Assembly: GCA_011317545.1 (NCBI GenBank)
Contig: WUJK01000010.1
Coordinates: 992,001 to 1,056,000, forward strand
Reading direction: 5' to 3'
DNA length: 64,000 nt
Source: Coniella vitis
Lineage: Eukaryota; Ascomycota; Sordariomycetes; Diaporthales; Schizoparmaceae
Shown here: positions 32,891 through 45,341 of the stretch, one piece after another
Layout of the letters: each line of letters opens with the position of its first letter
How positions within the stretch are numbered: position 1 is the stretch's first letter
Notes under the pieces: generated by a model
Database searches by the model: none
Told to the model about the DNA's origin: nothing
What the model saw: the letters and a program-made list of their open reading frames with translations, nothing else
Program-made: the position numbers and the translations under genes

Positions 32891-35800
32891 AGGTTACTCT
32901 AATTCTTTAGTATTTATATACTAATACGCTATAGATACTTCTAATATAATCGTTTTATTCCGATATTATTATACTATTAAGGTTAGGTATTTCTCCTTCG
33001 ATATATAGTATTATATTAAATTTCTTAGTAATAGATAATATAATAAAGTTACCTTCCGAATCTTCCTTAAAGATTACTATAATATCTTAGTCTTTATTAT
33101 TACTATCCTTATAATCTAACCGTTTACTAAGAGTATCTACTTATTCGTTTTCTTTACCTTTATAATAGATAATCTTAAAATCGAATTCTAATAGAAATTC
33201 GTACTATCTAACTTACCGTTTATTAAGTTACTTTATCGAGGTAAATACTTAGAGATTCTTATAATCCGTATATATAAGAATTTGCTATTTTACGCCGATA
33301 AGATAGTATCGTTATTCCCTAAAAGCTTCTACTATTATTATAAGTTCTTAATCGGGTATCCTATAGTTAAGTTCTAATCCGTTTAATTTCTTACTAAAGT
33401 TACTAATTATCCGTAATTATCCTTTATTATTTTATTATCCGAGTTATCTACCGAGTATATAATTTAATACGTTTATCTCGATCTCGAAAACTTTTATCTT
33501 AATCTATTTCGATTAGGATTAATTCTAATATAACTATATCCTTAATTATATTAAAAGCTTTTTATACCTATTCGTTCTAATTAAAGGTAATATTCTTTTT
33601 TATAAGTTTTATAAATAGTATTATAATATTATTATAGTTCTTAATAAATTATCGGTAAAGGTTAATATAACCTAAGAAGGCTTTAATATCCTTAATATTC
33701 TAGGGTATAAGCTAATCCCTAACTACCTATACTTTATCTTTCTATATTCGTATATACCTTAGTATAATAATATATCCGAGGTAGTTAACTTCTTAAGTAT
33801 TCTAGTTATATTTAGTAAGTTCTACTAAAATCTTATTATTTTAAAGAATTTATAGGATTATTATAATATACTTTTAGTATTCTTCGAATATCTTTAAATA
33901 AATAAGGATATCGTTTAGGTAAGCGATTATAAAATAGTCGAGGTATTTATATAAGATAAAGTTTATTATTTCTTAGAATAATATAGGGGCGTTAGTAAGT
34001 TCGAATAGTATAATAAGATATTCGAAATATCTATAGCGTATTTTAAATATTATTTTCTATTCTTCTCCGGGTTTAATATAAATATATATATATCCTTCCT
34101 TAAGGTCGAGGGCTATAAACTATTAGATTCCTCTAAGTCTATCTCTAAGTTCTTTAAAGAGAGGTAAGGGGTACCGAATCTTAATTATAATATCGTTAAA
34201 TTACCGATAGTTAATATATAATCGTAGTTTACCGTTTTTCTTTAGTATAAATAGGATTAGGTATCCTATTAATAAATATAAGGGTCTAATATAGCCTTTC
34301 TTAAGGTTTTCGTCGATATATTTTCTAAATACTTTAAGTTTATCCTTATCTAATCCGTAGATAGGAAAGAACTTTAGTTATTTTCCTTCTTTAAATAGGA
34401 TCTTATAATCGTATAGGCTATACTTTAATAGGCTATTATCGAATTTTCCTTAAAATAGTTTTATAAACTTCCGATACTCTTCTAATATACCGGAGAGGTT
34501 TCTAAATATATCTTTATTTTATATAGTTACTATTATAAAGAGATATTATTATATATACTTAGTTCCTTCTTAAACTTACTATAATAATATATCCTACTAT
34601 TTATAGAATCCTATTATATTATATCCTAATCTACTATATCCCTTCTTCTATTAGGTATTAATTATTATTAGATCCTTCTTTATAAGCTATCGAGGTTTAT
34701 TATATCCTAGGGTAGTTATCGTCTTAGCTCTTCTTAATTTAGAGGTATATATAAATTCGTTTAAGCCCTTATTATCTAAGTACTGCTTAATAACTAAATC
34801 TAATCCTACGCCTTTAATTATAACCGTTTCTTAGGTATCCGCTTTATTCTATAAAATATAGCTATTAATCTAATCGATTCGAGGATTTTCCTTTCTTAAC
34901 TATAATATACCTAAAATTAGCTTATATTATACGGTATCCGTAATATCGAAGTTTATTAATATCGTATATCTATAGATCGTAATTAATAATTAATTAGATT
35001 CTATATCGATAATACTATATCTATAAGCGATTTCTATACCTTCTATAATATTAAGTTTATAGGGTTCTATCTTCTCCTTCTAAGATATCTATTCTCTATT
35101 AATAACGCTTAGGGATATAAAGTTTCCTTATACTCTACTATTTAGGAGTATTATATAATATTTACTATTAATTCGTACTACGATTTTCAAATATTCGTAT
35201 ATTAAGCTATTTATTATATAAAGGGACTTTATCGTAAGTCCTAATCGCTTATTATCCCTTATAAGCGATCCTTACCTTTTAGGTTCTACTATTCTTATTA
35301 TACTCTAAGGGCTATTATTTATATTAGGTTCTTAGCTTATTATATTCCGTATCGTATATATACTATAGCTTATCGCTATAAGCGCGCTTAGTTTTCTTCT
35401 TTTATATAAGGAGTTTATACTCCGGGTTAACTATCCTTAAGGTTATAATAGGTATACGCTTTATCCGCTAGGTATTCTATATAATCGGCGCGCTTATAAA
35501 AGCTATAATATATAGGTTTTATATATACGGGCTTTATAAGCTTTTCCTTTTATTTTTATTCGTATATTTTATACTAGTCGAGCGCTTTTTTTTATACGTA
35601 AAGTACGTATTAAGGTATTATATACTAGTACTATTTTACTTATCGTATAGTATATTCGTAAGGGGTATTATATATAAGGCTAATATTAGCGTAGTTTTCC
35701 CTAGTTCTAAGTACTTTATAATAGTTGCTATTATCGTTATTATAAGCGATAATACTATACCCTATCTTACGTATAGGGAACTATTCGTTAGTTACCTTAT

Positions 35801-37480
35801 ATTTAAAGTATTATTTATAATTATATATAATATAAGCAAATTATATAATTTAATAATACTTTTCGTAAAGGTAATTAATTCGTATATCTTCCTATATAAG
35901 GGGGGTTTTATTTTAATAGGTTATTATTCGGAATAGTTTTCTAAGTATAATACTATAGATAAGGTAGTATACGTCTCCTTTATCGATATCTTCGTTTATA
36001 AAGCTTTCTAATTCTAAGTTCGTTTCTTTATTAATAGTTTAGGCACTAGTATCCTAACTAATATAAAGTATTTCCTATTATCTTATAATTTCCGTAATAT
36101 CGCTTTATATAGTTTTCGTTTCGTTAGGTAGCTTATACCCTTCTATATCGCGCTAGTAGAGGTATTCCCTAATAAGCTAGGCTTACTATTTTATTACTAG
36201 TTTTTCGAATAAATCGTTATCTATAGGGAAGGGTATTCTCTAGGTAATTATAATTTATCGTTCCTTATAAGGTTTCTAAGGGAATTATCCTAAACCTTAC
36301 TTTATCGAGAAGTATATTATATAATTATCCTTATAATAGAAGGTCTAATTAAGGAGTCTATAATCGGAGTCGTCTAACGCTTACTCTAAAAGCTAGGTTT
36401 AGCTAGGAGTAGAGTCTATAGTCTTACGTATTATAATATTAGCTTATCGTCCTTCGAGGATTTTCTTAAATTCTCTAGGTTTCTTAGGTTATCGGTACTC
36501 TCGTATAAAATAGCCTATCCTATTATAGTTAAAGTATTCTTTACTTATAGGTTTCCTTTAAGTTATATCGAGCTTTATAAGGCCTAAGTATATTATACCG
36601 CTAGTTATTATTCCGCGGTAATTATTTTATCGGGGTATAAAGCGTTAAAGTAACCGTTAATATCGTTTTCCGGTATTAGCCTAGGGTATAAAGTTAGTAA
36701 TAAGCCTTTACCTTCCTTATTATTCCTAGTTCCTTTCTTAATTACGGTTATCGATAGCTATTACTATTATTACGAATTCTACGAATATTTCTAATCAGGG
36801 TATCTTATATAGTTTATCTTTAATATATTCCTTAAGTTTATTATAATAAGCTATTATAAGGGGTTCGTTATCCTAATAAAGATATAATATAATTTATCTA
36901 AAGAGTATTATATAGTATAATACTAATTTAGTTTACTTAAATTAGGAGATCTTATATTCTATATTACGCTTTTCGTTAAGGTTTCTAAAGGTTTCCTTAA
37001 GTATCTAGGCGAAGGTTTCGAATAATATAAAGAGTTTATTAGTCTTATCTTCCTTAATCTCTTCCGTATCGAATTCTAGGAAGTTCCGTAGGATAGGTTT
37101 AAACTATATAAGTATATTGCCTTTAAGCCTACTAACTACGAATTCTACTTTCTTAGCTTTAGTAGGAAATTGCTATTAGTAATACTAGAAGTAAGCTTTA
37201 AAGGCTATAATAAAAGGTTAAATATTATCTTCTTATCCGTAATAAACCTTAAGCTACTCTATCTTAAAGGGCTTATTAGGGGTTCCGCTAATACTTCCTC
37301 GAGCCTCGAGTTTTATAATATATATAATAAATACGTTAATAGTAATTAAGAGTTACTAGTTAATATTCTAGGTCTAGTTAACCGTCGAGGGGGCTGGAAC
37401 TATTAATACTATAGTTAAATATTATACTTAATATTACCTAAAAGGTATATATAGACCGTCCTAAATAAGAGTTATAAAAA

Positions 37481-37940
37481 TATAATAATCCTTACCTAAA
37501 TCCCGGATTCTGGAAATACCTATAAGTAGTATATTAGTAGGTGGGGAAGTATTACCTTTAAGTCTTTATATATTATCGAGCAATATTAAGTATTATAAGT
37601 AATTAAGAGGGATTACCCTATTATATAAAATAATACTTAGATTTATAACTAAAGACTATAAGGAAACTATCTAATATTAAGCCGTAAACTCCTATCCTTA
37701 TATCCTTCCGTTATAATGCTTATTAATATATAGCTTATTAATACTTACTAATGCTTACTAATATTCTGGTAAGTAGTAGTAATCTCTAGTAATCTAATAT
37801 AGCACTTTAGACCCTAACCCTGATTATGCCACTCTGTATTCTTATATAAGAGATCTCCATCGGTCCGTTAAGGTTCCGATTTGCTGGCATATAGTTGCGC
37901 TGGCCTGTTCCTGTGACCTGCATGTTCATGGGTTATAACA
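37481..37940 (-). repeat. 5' LTR of chromovirus Z (460 bp)
   Basis: Starts TATAATAATCC after the gag leader of Z and ends GGGTTATAACA, adjoining unique sequence that begins CGATA. The central segment matches the 3' LTR of Z. The distal 150 bp (from about 37790) retain CpA and TpG, unlike the copy at 22847. Confidence 0.88.
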
Positions 37941-39366
37941 CGATAGGTTCCGTGTTATGCAGGACGAGAATATCGGGATGTACTTCCAAAAGGCAGAGTA
38001 GCACCAGAAAGCTGTTGAAAAAATATACACCCTACTCCGTCAACATCCACTCATCCGTCAAATCCTCCCGCAAGAGTCTAGACTCCGAAAAAGAAGCAAA
38101 AAAGGTAACACAAAAGGGAGCAGAGAAGGGGTGAGGGTGGCCGTATGTACACATTGATTAGTCATAACCATAGGTCACGTGGGCCTCAGGCCCTGCCAAC
38201 GCGTCTCGTGGCTAGATTGAACAAGTACTCATCACATTCAATGAATACACACACCTATACAAATAGAACTGTGTCACCCTCTGCTGTGCACCAACAAATG
38301 TGGTTGAAGCAAAAGGTACGGAATCTTTTGATGACATTTGAGAAGACCTAGTCAACTTATTAGGCACGCCGAGGTAATGGCAGGGCCTGGGCCTGTGATA
38401 GTATCAGAGAATTAAGTTATACATAAATACTATGTAGCATTGACTTCTGAGAACGAGGATCCACTCTGTTTGTTGCAATGCGTGCATAGTGGAGCCATGC
38501 ATATTAACCAATTGACTTGTGGGATTCAGGATCCCCTTGTCGGATGTTTGAGGCCCCCCGAATCAAAAATCAGGGTCTTCAGCCACGCTTGCATAGGGGC
38601 GTATGCAAGGCGACAATATATGTCGAGATGAGTTGGACTTCTAGGTATACAGGTAACATACTATGTGCTTTGACTCTTGTGCTACTGTAATAGAGAGACG
38701 AGCTGGACAAACGGCCATAACGTCAGGCAGAATGAACCATTCCCACAAAGCGACTCCAAAATATTTTGACGCAATTACATTCCTAACAAGTCACAAGACT
38801 GCAGACCGGAGGGATCCCTATCGAAAGCTAGGTTCCTTGGAAGATAATGTACCGTAGGGCTCCCAACTTAGGCCTCATTGCCGAGAATGGATGTTTCCTC
38901 AAGGACTGCGGCAGCGATGCCTGGAACCCCAGGCCACGACCGCTCTTCCCAGGGACTTCATGATCGCAGACAACTATACGCAAACCATCCTCTGTAAAGA
39001 AAACTAAACAACCGAAACATCGCAACATGAAAGGGTGGAATATCAATCCTTGCAGGTGGGAGTCTAACTCGTCCTTCCTAGACAGGCTCTATCGAACCGT
39101 GGATATATCCTGAGAACTCTTCCCGTCCTCAGCTCCGCCGTGGGGATGTATTGTAATAGAGCTAGCCTCTCGTTGACAATCGGGGCCGTACCCACTACCT
39201 TGTGCACAAAACTGGAGTCGAGACTTATATGATGCCGTCAAGTAACAAGATGCCCTTGGTGGTTGTAAAGACGGTGGTAACGTGGAAACGTCTTTTAGGA
39301 TATTGATTCACCGGTTACATTGTACAACGTGGCCGCCAGCTGTTGGATAAACAACCGAAGGGCTGC
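37941..39366. other. Intergenic, no supported gene
   Basis: Composition returns to normal immediately after the LTR. Short frames such as 38440-38631 (+), 38663-38857 (+) and 38828-39046 (-) show no domain. The last reads TEDGLRIVVCDHEVPGKSG and could be a gene remnant, but no partner exon joins to it. Confidence 0.45.
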
Positions 39367-40014
39367 CTACACCGTGATGCGCTGTCCTATTGAAATCCGC
39401 CAGTCTGACCTGCTCAGCAGCCCTGGCAGGATCCTGGCTATCTCCGGATCCAAGCTCACTTCCGCAAAGTCAACAGTCAGCTCGATTCCAAAGATAATCA
39501 TCCATCGCCCATTAAGCATCTTCATGCTATGGAAATGCATTGTGGAATGGCGAGGGACGCTCCTGGGGCTGAAATACTGGTACTCTTGAGCATAATCTAA
39601 ATAGCCACCGAGGAACCGGGACCAGTCATCCCGAGATTGTCGGGCAAGAAAAAGACCAAGACCAGTAGCATCTCTTTCCGAAACATTGCTGATTTCCCAT
39701 ATAAATGGGCCTGTCTTGAGTACGACCTCTGTCTTTCCACTGCGCAGCATCGTAAGGCTTCCTATGCGCCACGTAACGGGATCGTATTGGGCTGTTTAAA
39801 TTAATTTGTTTTTCTATACAGGAGCAGAAGTAAGAAGCTTTTACGTACAAAAGTGTTCCCGATCAGCAAATAAGGCCGCAGGCAGTACTGAGGGCGGGAA
39901 AATCTCGTCTTTAAGCACAAAGATCGGAAAATGTTGTAGCATGGTTTCTGATTTAATGGTCGCAGACTCAGTCGAGTCAACGTCCGCCTCAAACAAGGTG
40001 CCGTTGGAGCTCAT
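39367..40014 (-). CDS. Hypothetical protein (2 exons, 196 aa)
   Basis: Exon 1 40014-39849 starts at an ATG (MSSNGTLFEADVDST). A GT-AG intron (GTACGT...AAACAG, 57 bp) leads to exon 2 39791-39367. The junction falls after one base of a codon and the frame is open throughout. The product contains VTWRIGSLTMLRSGKTEVVL, then a segment rich in aromatic residues (GGYLDYAQEYQYFSPRSVPR), and ends RISIGQRITV. I do not recognise the family. The coherent splicing and the composition make a real gene more likely than not. Confidence 0.5.
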
Positions 40015-40885
40015 GATTTAGAATTGGTCTGATATCCTGTGGAAGGAGGAGAAGCCAATCAACTGAAGGCGTAGTCATCAGTTCATATATACGCACTCAA
40101 GGGTGTCCTTTTGTTTTCCTTCAGGTGTATCCACCCCCTCTTCGACGTGTTATCCTGCTACGTCTCTGGCCCCTTTGCTGCTGTCATTTATGAGTTGTGA
40201 TAGAGCTTCGAGGTAGGCAACGAAAAAAGGACTCGCCAACATATTACTAGATCAGGCAGTTCGCCATGCATGCCAATGCCCTGTTGTCACTTTCTGATAT
40301 GTAAGGGGCAGAATTTAAGCGATCTCAGCACAGGAGAACGGACAATCACCACGACGACAAGTTACTTCTGTTAATCGGTGCGTGTACGAATACAGCCGAA
40401 ACTACCTGGCACTCGATGTTCGTTACCGGCCCCCTGTATTATCCAAGTTTCTGATTTTCATCGCTTCGACTATTTGCCAACTCAGGCAATGGAGAAGAAT
40501 CATCAAGGACCCAACAAGCAGTCAAGAAGCAATACCTTTGGCCATTTGTTATGGATAGCATATATTGTCGCGGAGAAGTTGTCTTCTCGAGGGGAGTTTT
40601 CGGAGGTTAGGGGATGAGAGAAGCAGATACGTACTTGGATATACGTGATATTCTTTTAGTTCGATTCGAGGGCCCCTGGTGAGCGGTGCGTGCGTTTACT
40701 TACGGCGTTGCTGCAAGTACGGCATACCAATTTATCATGGCGAGACATCGAATCATTGTCAAACAAGCAAGACAAACCACAGGCATTCTGTGGTGGAAAA
40801 TTGGTTATAAAGTCTAGGCCTTTGGTTCTTGTGCTCTTCACGTAAAGTGCATATTGGAGTTTCGTTTCTGAATTCCCCTTCTAGA
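40015..40885. other. Intergenic, no supported gene
   Basis: Contains a 79-codon plus frame at 40378-40617 and a 61-codon minus frame at 40656-40841, neither with recognisable features. It probably includes promoter sequence for the genes on either side, which are transcribed divergently. Confidence 0.4.
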
Positions 40886-41365
40886 ATGGCTCATCAGTTT
40901 CTATACATAGTTCGCGCTTCTCAACATCTTGTTCGATCGATCCGGGGCAGGGTTTACTGCAACCATTGTCACTGGGGACCTCTTGATATAATATATCGGA
41001 TTCAGGATCTAAGAGCTACTAACGTATCTTGGCACAACTCCGACTTCAGTTACAACCTGCCAGATCACGCTCTATGTCGTCATTGTCTATATGCACTGAA
41101 GGACGATATAGCGAGACCATCTGCAGCAGAAATGCTTAAGGAGATTCTCAACGAAGATACGAAAAGACGGAGCAAGAATCAGTAAGTTATAGTTCATGGT
41201 TTCTAATAGACATATCTAACCGGCAATGATTCTGACCTGGGAAAAACCCTTAGAGCATACCGTTTAGGCATTTTGATAAAGGCTGGTCGGTGTTCTTCGA
41301 TGGTTGAGCAAACAAGCAGACCCTCCGGGGTGCTCTTTGTGATACAGCCTGCTGCCAATGATTGA
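40886..41365 (+). CDS. Hypothetical Cys-pair protein (2 exons, about 135 aa)
   Basis: Starts at MAHQFLYIVRAS (ATG 40886). Exon 1 runs to 41181 with donor GTAAGT; the acceptor CCTTAG gives exon 2 41254-41365, ending AAND-stop, in matching phase. Two CxxC pairs (YCNHC at about residues 33-37 and LCRHC about 35 residues later) could bind one zinc ion. No family is recognised. An in-frame upstream stretch from 40829 lacks an ATG. The model is plausible but rests only on splice signals. Confidence 0.38.
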
Positions 41366-42221
41366 CCTCTCGCTTTTCTTTACGCACGCCTAGCAACCCC
41401 AGAATACATCATATCTTTCGTACCCATCCTAACGTCCACAAGTGCGAAGGCTATGCATGCATTCTACGTATCTATATGTTTTGTTCAAAGGAAAATTGCT
41501 GTTCGACGCAGAGTGCCCAAGAGAACATTAGTAGCTAGGTCTAGAAAGGCGAACGTGGTACTCGGACCGTCGCCATGATAAACTCACTTTTGCTCGGATT
41601 TGGTGAAAAGCAGGGGTCATGGTGATGTTCTGAATTTCCGCCTCGAACCTGGTGAAGGTGGCGGTGACGGCCATGTCCTGGTGCGTGAACCCGTCCAGGA
41701 CTAGTGCTATGCGCGATTGTCGGGGTCCTCTCAGGTGAATATCTCCTGTCACTCTCTGTTTCAGGCTCAGCCAACGGCCAGTCATCCACAGGGCCTACCC
41801 AACCAGTGGCCTACATAAGGAGGCCAGACGCCCAGGCGACCATTCGAGGCAACAGTAGCGGCACCAACAGAGGCGGGGATAGTGCTGGTGCGGGCAGTCC
41901 ATTCAGGAACACTGAACGGGTCGAGGGGTGAGCGGGATTGGACACCAGCGACTCATCAATATGGATATAACTTCAAGACAACTTTTGGAAATGCTTCTGA
42001 GATAATTCTTAGTTCTGCCGAGCCTAGTACTCCTCTAGTTCACATCAGGGTGCCCGAAAGCTATTGTGAAGTGCTTGACTGTTTCTGTAGCCGAGCTGAC
42101 CGCCGGAGGGCTTGGCCAGGCTACTGCTTCCCTTTTTTGACAAGTTCCTTGATTCGTAGGGAGCGTCTTCTCTTACAGCGGTAGCGAGAGACCAGCGTCC
42201 ATTTGGACTTTTGATGACGAG
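41366..42221. other. Intergenic, short frames only
   Basis: Frames at 41528-41789 (-), 41704-41931 (+) and 41882-42184 (+) overlap one another. None shows a domain, a good start context and splice sites together. I support nothing here as a gene. Confidence 0.4.
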
Positions 42222-42565
42222 CTACAGGCTATTAGCTTTTTATCGCGAAGCCAGTGGAAGTACAGATATGTATAGTTGATCAGCATAGTAGAGCTGCTTA
42301 CCTTGTTTCTCCTGATAAGCTTTCGCAATCACCTTCTGCCAAACATCGGTATCCATAAGATCAGGAAATTCGTCGTCGCTATCACTGTCATCCCCAGTCT
42401 GATAGGATGTCTTCTCCGGAGGAATGGAGGTGTAATGGAGGTAGGCGTGGCTGAAGGCCTCACGGGATGAGAAGCAATATAGGAATGGAGCTTGTAAGTA
42501 GAATCTTGGAGCGTTGACTTCGGTTCGAAAGAGAAATTGATATTGAAAAGGAGAAGTCTCAGGGA
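42222..42565 (-). CDS. Hypothetical protein, start unresolved (2 exons)
   Basis: The minus-strand frame reads FQYQFLFRTEVNAPRFYLQ, then LYCFSSREAFSHAYLHYTSI and an acidic stretch GDDSDSDDEFPDLMDTDVWQ. It reaches a GTAAGC donor at 42301 after AYQEKQ. A 66-bp intron joins a 14-nt terminal exon (42235-42222) encoding ANSL-stop. A TATA box (TATATAAG on the minus strand, plus-strand 42592-42599) lies upstream, so transcription probably starts near 42565. No in-frame ATG occurs before MDTDV, so the coding start is unknown. No family recognised. Confidence 0.3.
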
Positions 42566-42599
42566 ACGGAAGTGAAGGGCAGGAGCTGCCTCTTATATA

Positions 42600-43363
42600 C
42601 TGCCCCCCACCTACACAAGCTTGAACTAGCTGCAACGCTCCGAATGAGCGATACTCCAGCTAATCGGATCCCGAGGTTCTTGAATGCTTTGGACATGTAT
42701 CCTATCAGCTCTCAAACCAGGTCGTTGCTACATCGCAGAGCCCTGATATTGACACATTGTGTTTGCGGCATTGAGTGATATCTTGACTGGACAGCTATTA
42801 CTTGAGTGGAAAGAGCTGCAACAACATCACTCACGAGTTTCAAAAAGAGCTCTTGGTTAAGGTCCCGTACTATGTACGTATGGCCAGAACATTAGACTTT
42901 CGACTTCTTTTTCGATATAAATGAAGACTTGGTTGGGTAGAACATGTCCAAAAGGTCTCACAGAAACAAGGAACTCATCTAGATATTTCAGCTAACGATA
43001 CCACGTTAATTTATGTATTGTCACCCAACACTGCAATAACCTTACACCCAAACTAAAGAGAAAAACATCGGTTACGGTGCTGGCATTAAGACGTTTTTAT
43101 ATATATGTCGTTCCAGATACTACCAACCTACCTCGATCAATCACGACTGAGTTCTCAGCGGTGCTATCGCTAGTGGGGCTGGCTATAAAGGTATATATAT
43201 AATATATACTACGTGACGGACCGTGCGTAGTCTACCGGTTATCTCTCTACATAGTTAGTATACCTGACTGTTAAACAAAAAAGAATTAAGTCAAAAGAAT
43301 TAAGTCCCGAGGCGAACAAAGGTAGTGGAAGTAGAAGATAGATAATATCAACCCACAAAAATA
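42600..43363. other. Intergenic, AT-rich towards the tRNA
   Basis: No gene is supported. TATA-rich tracts occur at about 43097-43108 and 43190-43210. The direct word AAGAATTAAGTC is repeated near 43282 and 43296. Immediately downstream of the tRNA (its 3' side is at lower coordinates) I see no convincing oligo-T pol III terminator of more than five Ts. Confidence 0.35.
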
Positions 43364-43467
43364 CGACACAACCAGGATTCGAACCTGGGCTCCCGAAGGA
43401 ATCAGATAGCTCGACAGATTTGTAAGCAGTTCAAGTCTGACGCATTAGGCCTCTCTGCCATTGTGCC
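43364..43467 (-). tRNA. tRNA-Ser(TGA) with intron
   Basis: Class II tRNA on the minus strand, 5' end at 43467. The acceptor pairs GGCACAA with TTGTGTC. The D arm starts TGGCAGAGAGG, the anticodon stem TCAGA/TCTGA encloses CTTGAA (anticodon TGA), the extra arm is long (TCCTTCGGGAGC), and the T arm is CCAGG-TTCGAAT-CCTGG. The discriminator base is G at 43364, as expected for serine. A 22-nt intron interrupts the loop after position 37. The long extra arm with G73 argues for serine over leucine. Confidence 0.88.
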
Positions 43468-45095
43468 TATACAAGATCAGGATTTTTCATTGCTTATATA
43501 CCCCAATACATCCTTCATTTTCTTTTTTATTCTCTGGGATTGATTGACTCGTTTCCAGACTTCATTTTCTATCTTTAAAAGTATCTTGGTCGTATTATTT
43601 TCCAAATACTCTTCCTAGTGATCTGGTAATAGAAATTAGGAGTACGATGCGGGAAAGCAGAAAACGTGAACCGAGAAGCACTAATAGCCGGTACTTACAG
43701 GATAATGTAGTCGATACCTTCACTACAAGCCTATTCGCCTTAGTGTTTCACTGCACTACGGCACATTCTCTAGGCACGACCGGCCCTCTTCCAAATTTTC
43801 AGGGTTTTCGCCGTTCCCGGCCTCATCTCTTTTGCTCTGCTATGTTCTCATCTTTTTCATCTGCTTAACCTTACCTATAATCTACTCTCTACCATCTAAC
43901 AACAAAATGAGAACTGAATCGCAGTGGTATAGCGGCTGTTTTCCTTGACATCGACGTTAGCTCTTTGGAGAGCTTTCTGGCTGAACCGGACGAGGAGTCT
44001 GTGGAGCTAGCATCTGAATCAACGAAGAGGAGGAGAAAGAGATATCATCAGGTTATGGAATGAGTAAGTTATCTATGATCTCAGCTCTCGTAGGGCCTCT
44101 GCTTAATTAAGCAGTACTTAGGCAGTAGCAAAGCAGGACTCTATGCAGATCTGGATAGATCTTTGCCAGTCAGGTCCCCGGCAAACTGGAGCGGTTGATC
44201 TGCGCAAAAAGTTCTTGAAAGATCTATCTATGCTCTTAACCGCAAGCAACGTCAAGTACGTCTTGGGCCCGTGGAGTATAAAGTTGTACGGATTGTAACG
44301 AGCGCCGATACCGTGCTTGCGACCTGGTATGCTTTAGTTACCGGATTCGATATGGGACTGCTTGCGCGAGAAAGGGACGAGAATCCGATGAATGCATCTC
44401 AGTGGTCTTTAACGTTTGGCAATGGCATGAGCCGGCGAACTGGGCCCGTTCATGAGGTGCGGAAGACAAGTCTGCTGTGAAATCTGGAGAATGTAATATA
44501 GGGAAAATCAGGCTCAAATTGACTGAATATTGATGCTATTGCCGGTTCTCTGCAAAGGGACTTGTGCCTAACGTAAGATCCACCACTTCTCCCTTTCCCC
44601 CACAAAAACGGATAGGTCGGTCCAGCTTTGGACGCCATGGAATGCCGACAGACCCTGGAGTCCACTGCTACTATAGTAGTACTTTTTCGCTTGACTAGAT
44701 CTACACACGCCCTATACATAGTACATGTCGCTCTTGACTATCTGTCTTCGCGGTAGAGCTCCTCCTTTCTCTTGGTGTTGAGTTGTGGTCAATTAGACGC
44801 TTAGCTTGCAGCCGACTGCCACAGTGGGAATAGAGTACGAACACTGAGATGCCTCAGTTTGAATCGTTCAGCTGCAGGCTGTCGATTCACTGTCCTTTTT
44901 CAACGACCGACTGTGAAGTTCGTTCCAACCTTTGTTTGGTTGTCGAGTTCTGCAGATCACACCGGGTCTTCATGTATGAACAATCTCTACCACTCCTACC
45001 CGTGCTCATGTCCACTAGAAACTCTCACGCCTCATTCAGCGAGGCCATTGATTGCCCAGCTGAAGGCTTTTCAGAAAAGCATTGTTCCTGCTTCA
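43468..45095. other. Intergenic, short frames only
   Basis: Plus frames at 43647-43868, 44271-44480 and two overlapping frames at 44849-45197, plus a minus frame at 44450-44719, have no recognisable domains. A short reading LASESTKRRRKRYHQVME near 44007-44063 resembles a basic tail but has no supporting exons. The region upstream of the tRNA (43468-43540) is AT-rich. Confidence 0.4.
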
Positions 45096-45341
45096 TCAGC
45101 CGGACTTGGTGTTCGTCTCATCCGTGGACACAATCCTGCGCTGGTCCAGCGGCGAGAACATGGACGTTCCCTGAGACAGCGCATTGATGAGGATTGATAC
45201 AGCGTCGTTTCTGAAGTCATCGGCATTGCGAATCTTGTCGAGGTCCTCGGCGAATTCTTTGGTGGCGCGCTGGAGGTAGTAGGAGGTGAAGGCTGCAGAG
45301 ACCTCTGTGTTGCTCATTTGCTTGTTTTGTTTTTCTGCCAT
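45096..45341 (-). CDS. RSA3-like ribosome assembly domain protein (81 aa)
   Basis: A single frame starts at MAEKQNKQMS (ATG 45341 in good context, CAAAATGGC). The central region (about residues 14-65: EVSAAFTSYYLQRATKEFAE, then DLDKIRNADDF and ILINALSQGTSMFSPLDQRR) resembles the C-terminal domain of fungal ribosome-assembly protein 3, a nucleolar factor of early 60S maturation. RSA3 proteins are usually longer, with an acidic low-complexity N-terminus that is absent here, so this may be a short paralogue or a misjudged 5' end. The family call rests on recognition of the domain pattern, not on a search. Confidence 0.5.
   Translation of the reverse strand: MAEKQNKQMSNTEVSAAFTSYYLQRATKEFAEDLDKIRNADDFRNDAVSILINALSQGTSMFSPLDQRRIVSTDETNTKSG

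Larger units (their letters stand above)
23308..37480 (-). mobile_element. Chromovirus Z internal region, interrupted by W
   Basis: Chromodomain Ty3/gypsy element with gag-pol on the minus strand, in two parts: 23308-25436 and 32891-37480, with element W between. Minus-strand landmarks are gag (about 37330-36400, same type as X), a zinc knuckle near 36490-36535 with Tyr in place of the Cys and His ligands, a reverse-transcriptase motif at 33921-33910 reading YLND, and a chromodomain at about 24400-24245. Removing W and one AGGTT copy restores continuity across the pol region. RIP is heavy and CpA is nearly absent. The antisense ORF at 23409-24087 is the most divergent of the four, and a tRNA-like segment follows at 24146-24217. 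Confidence 0.85.
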
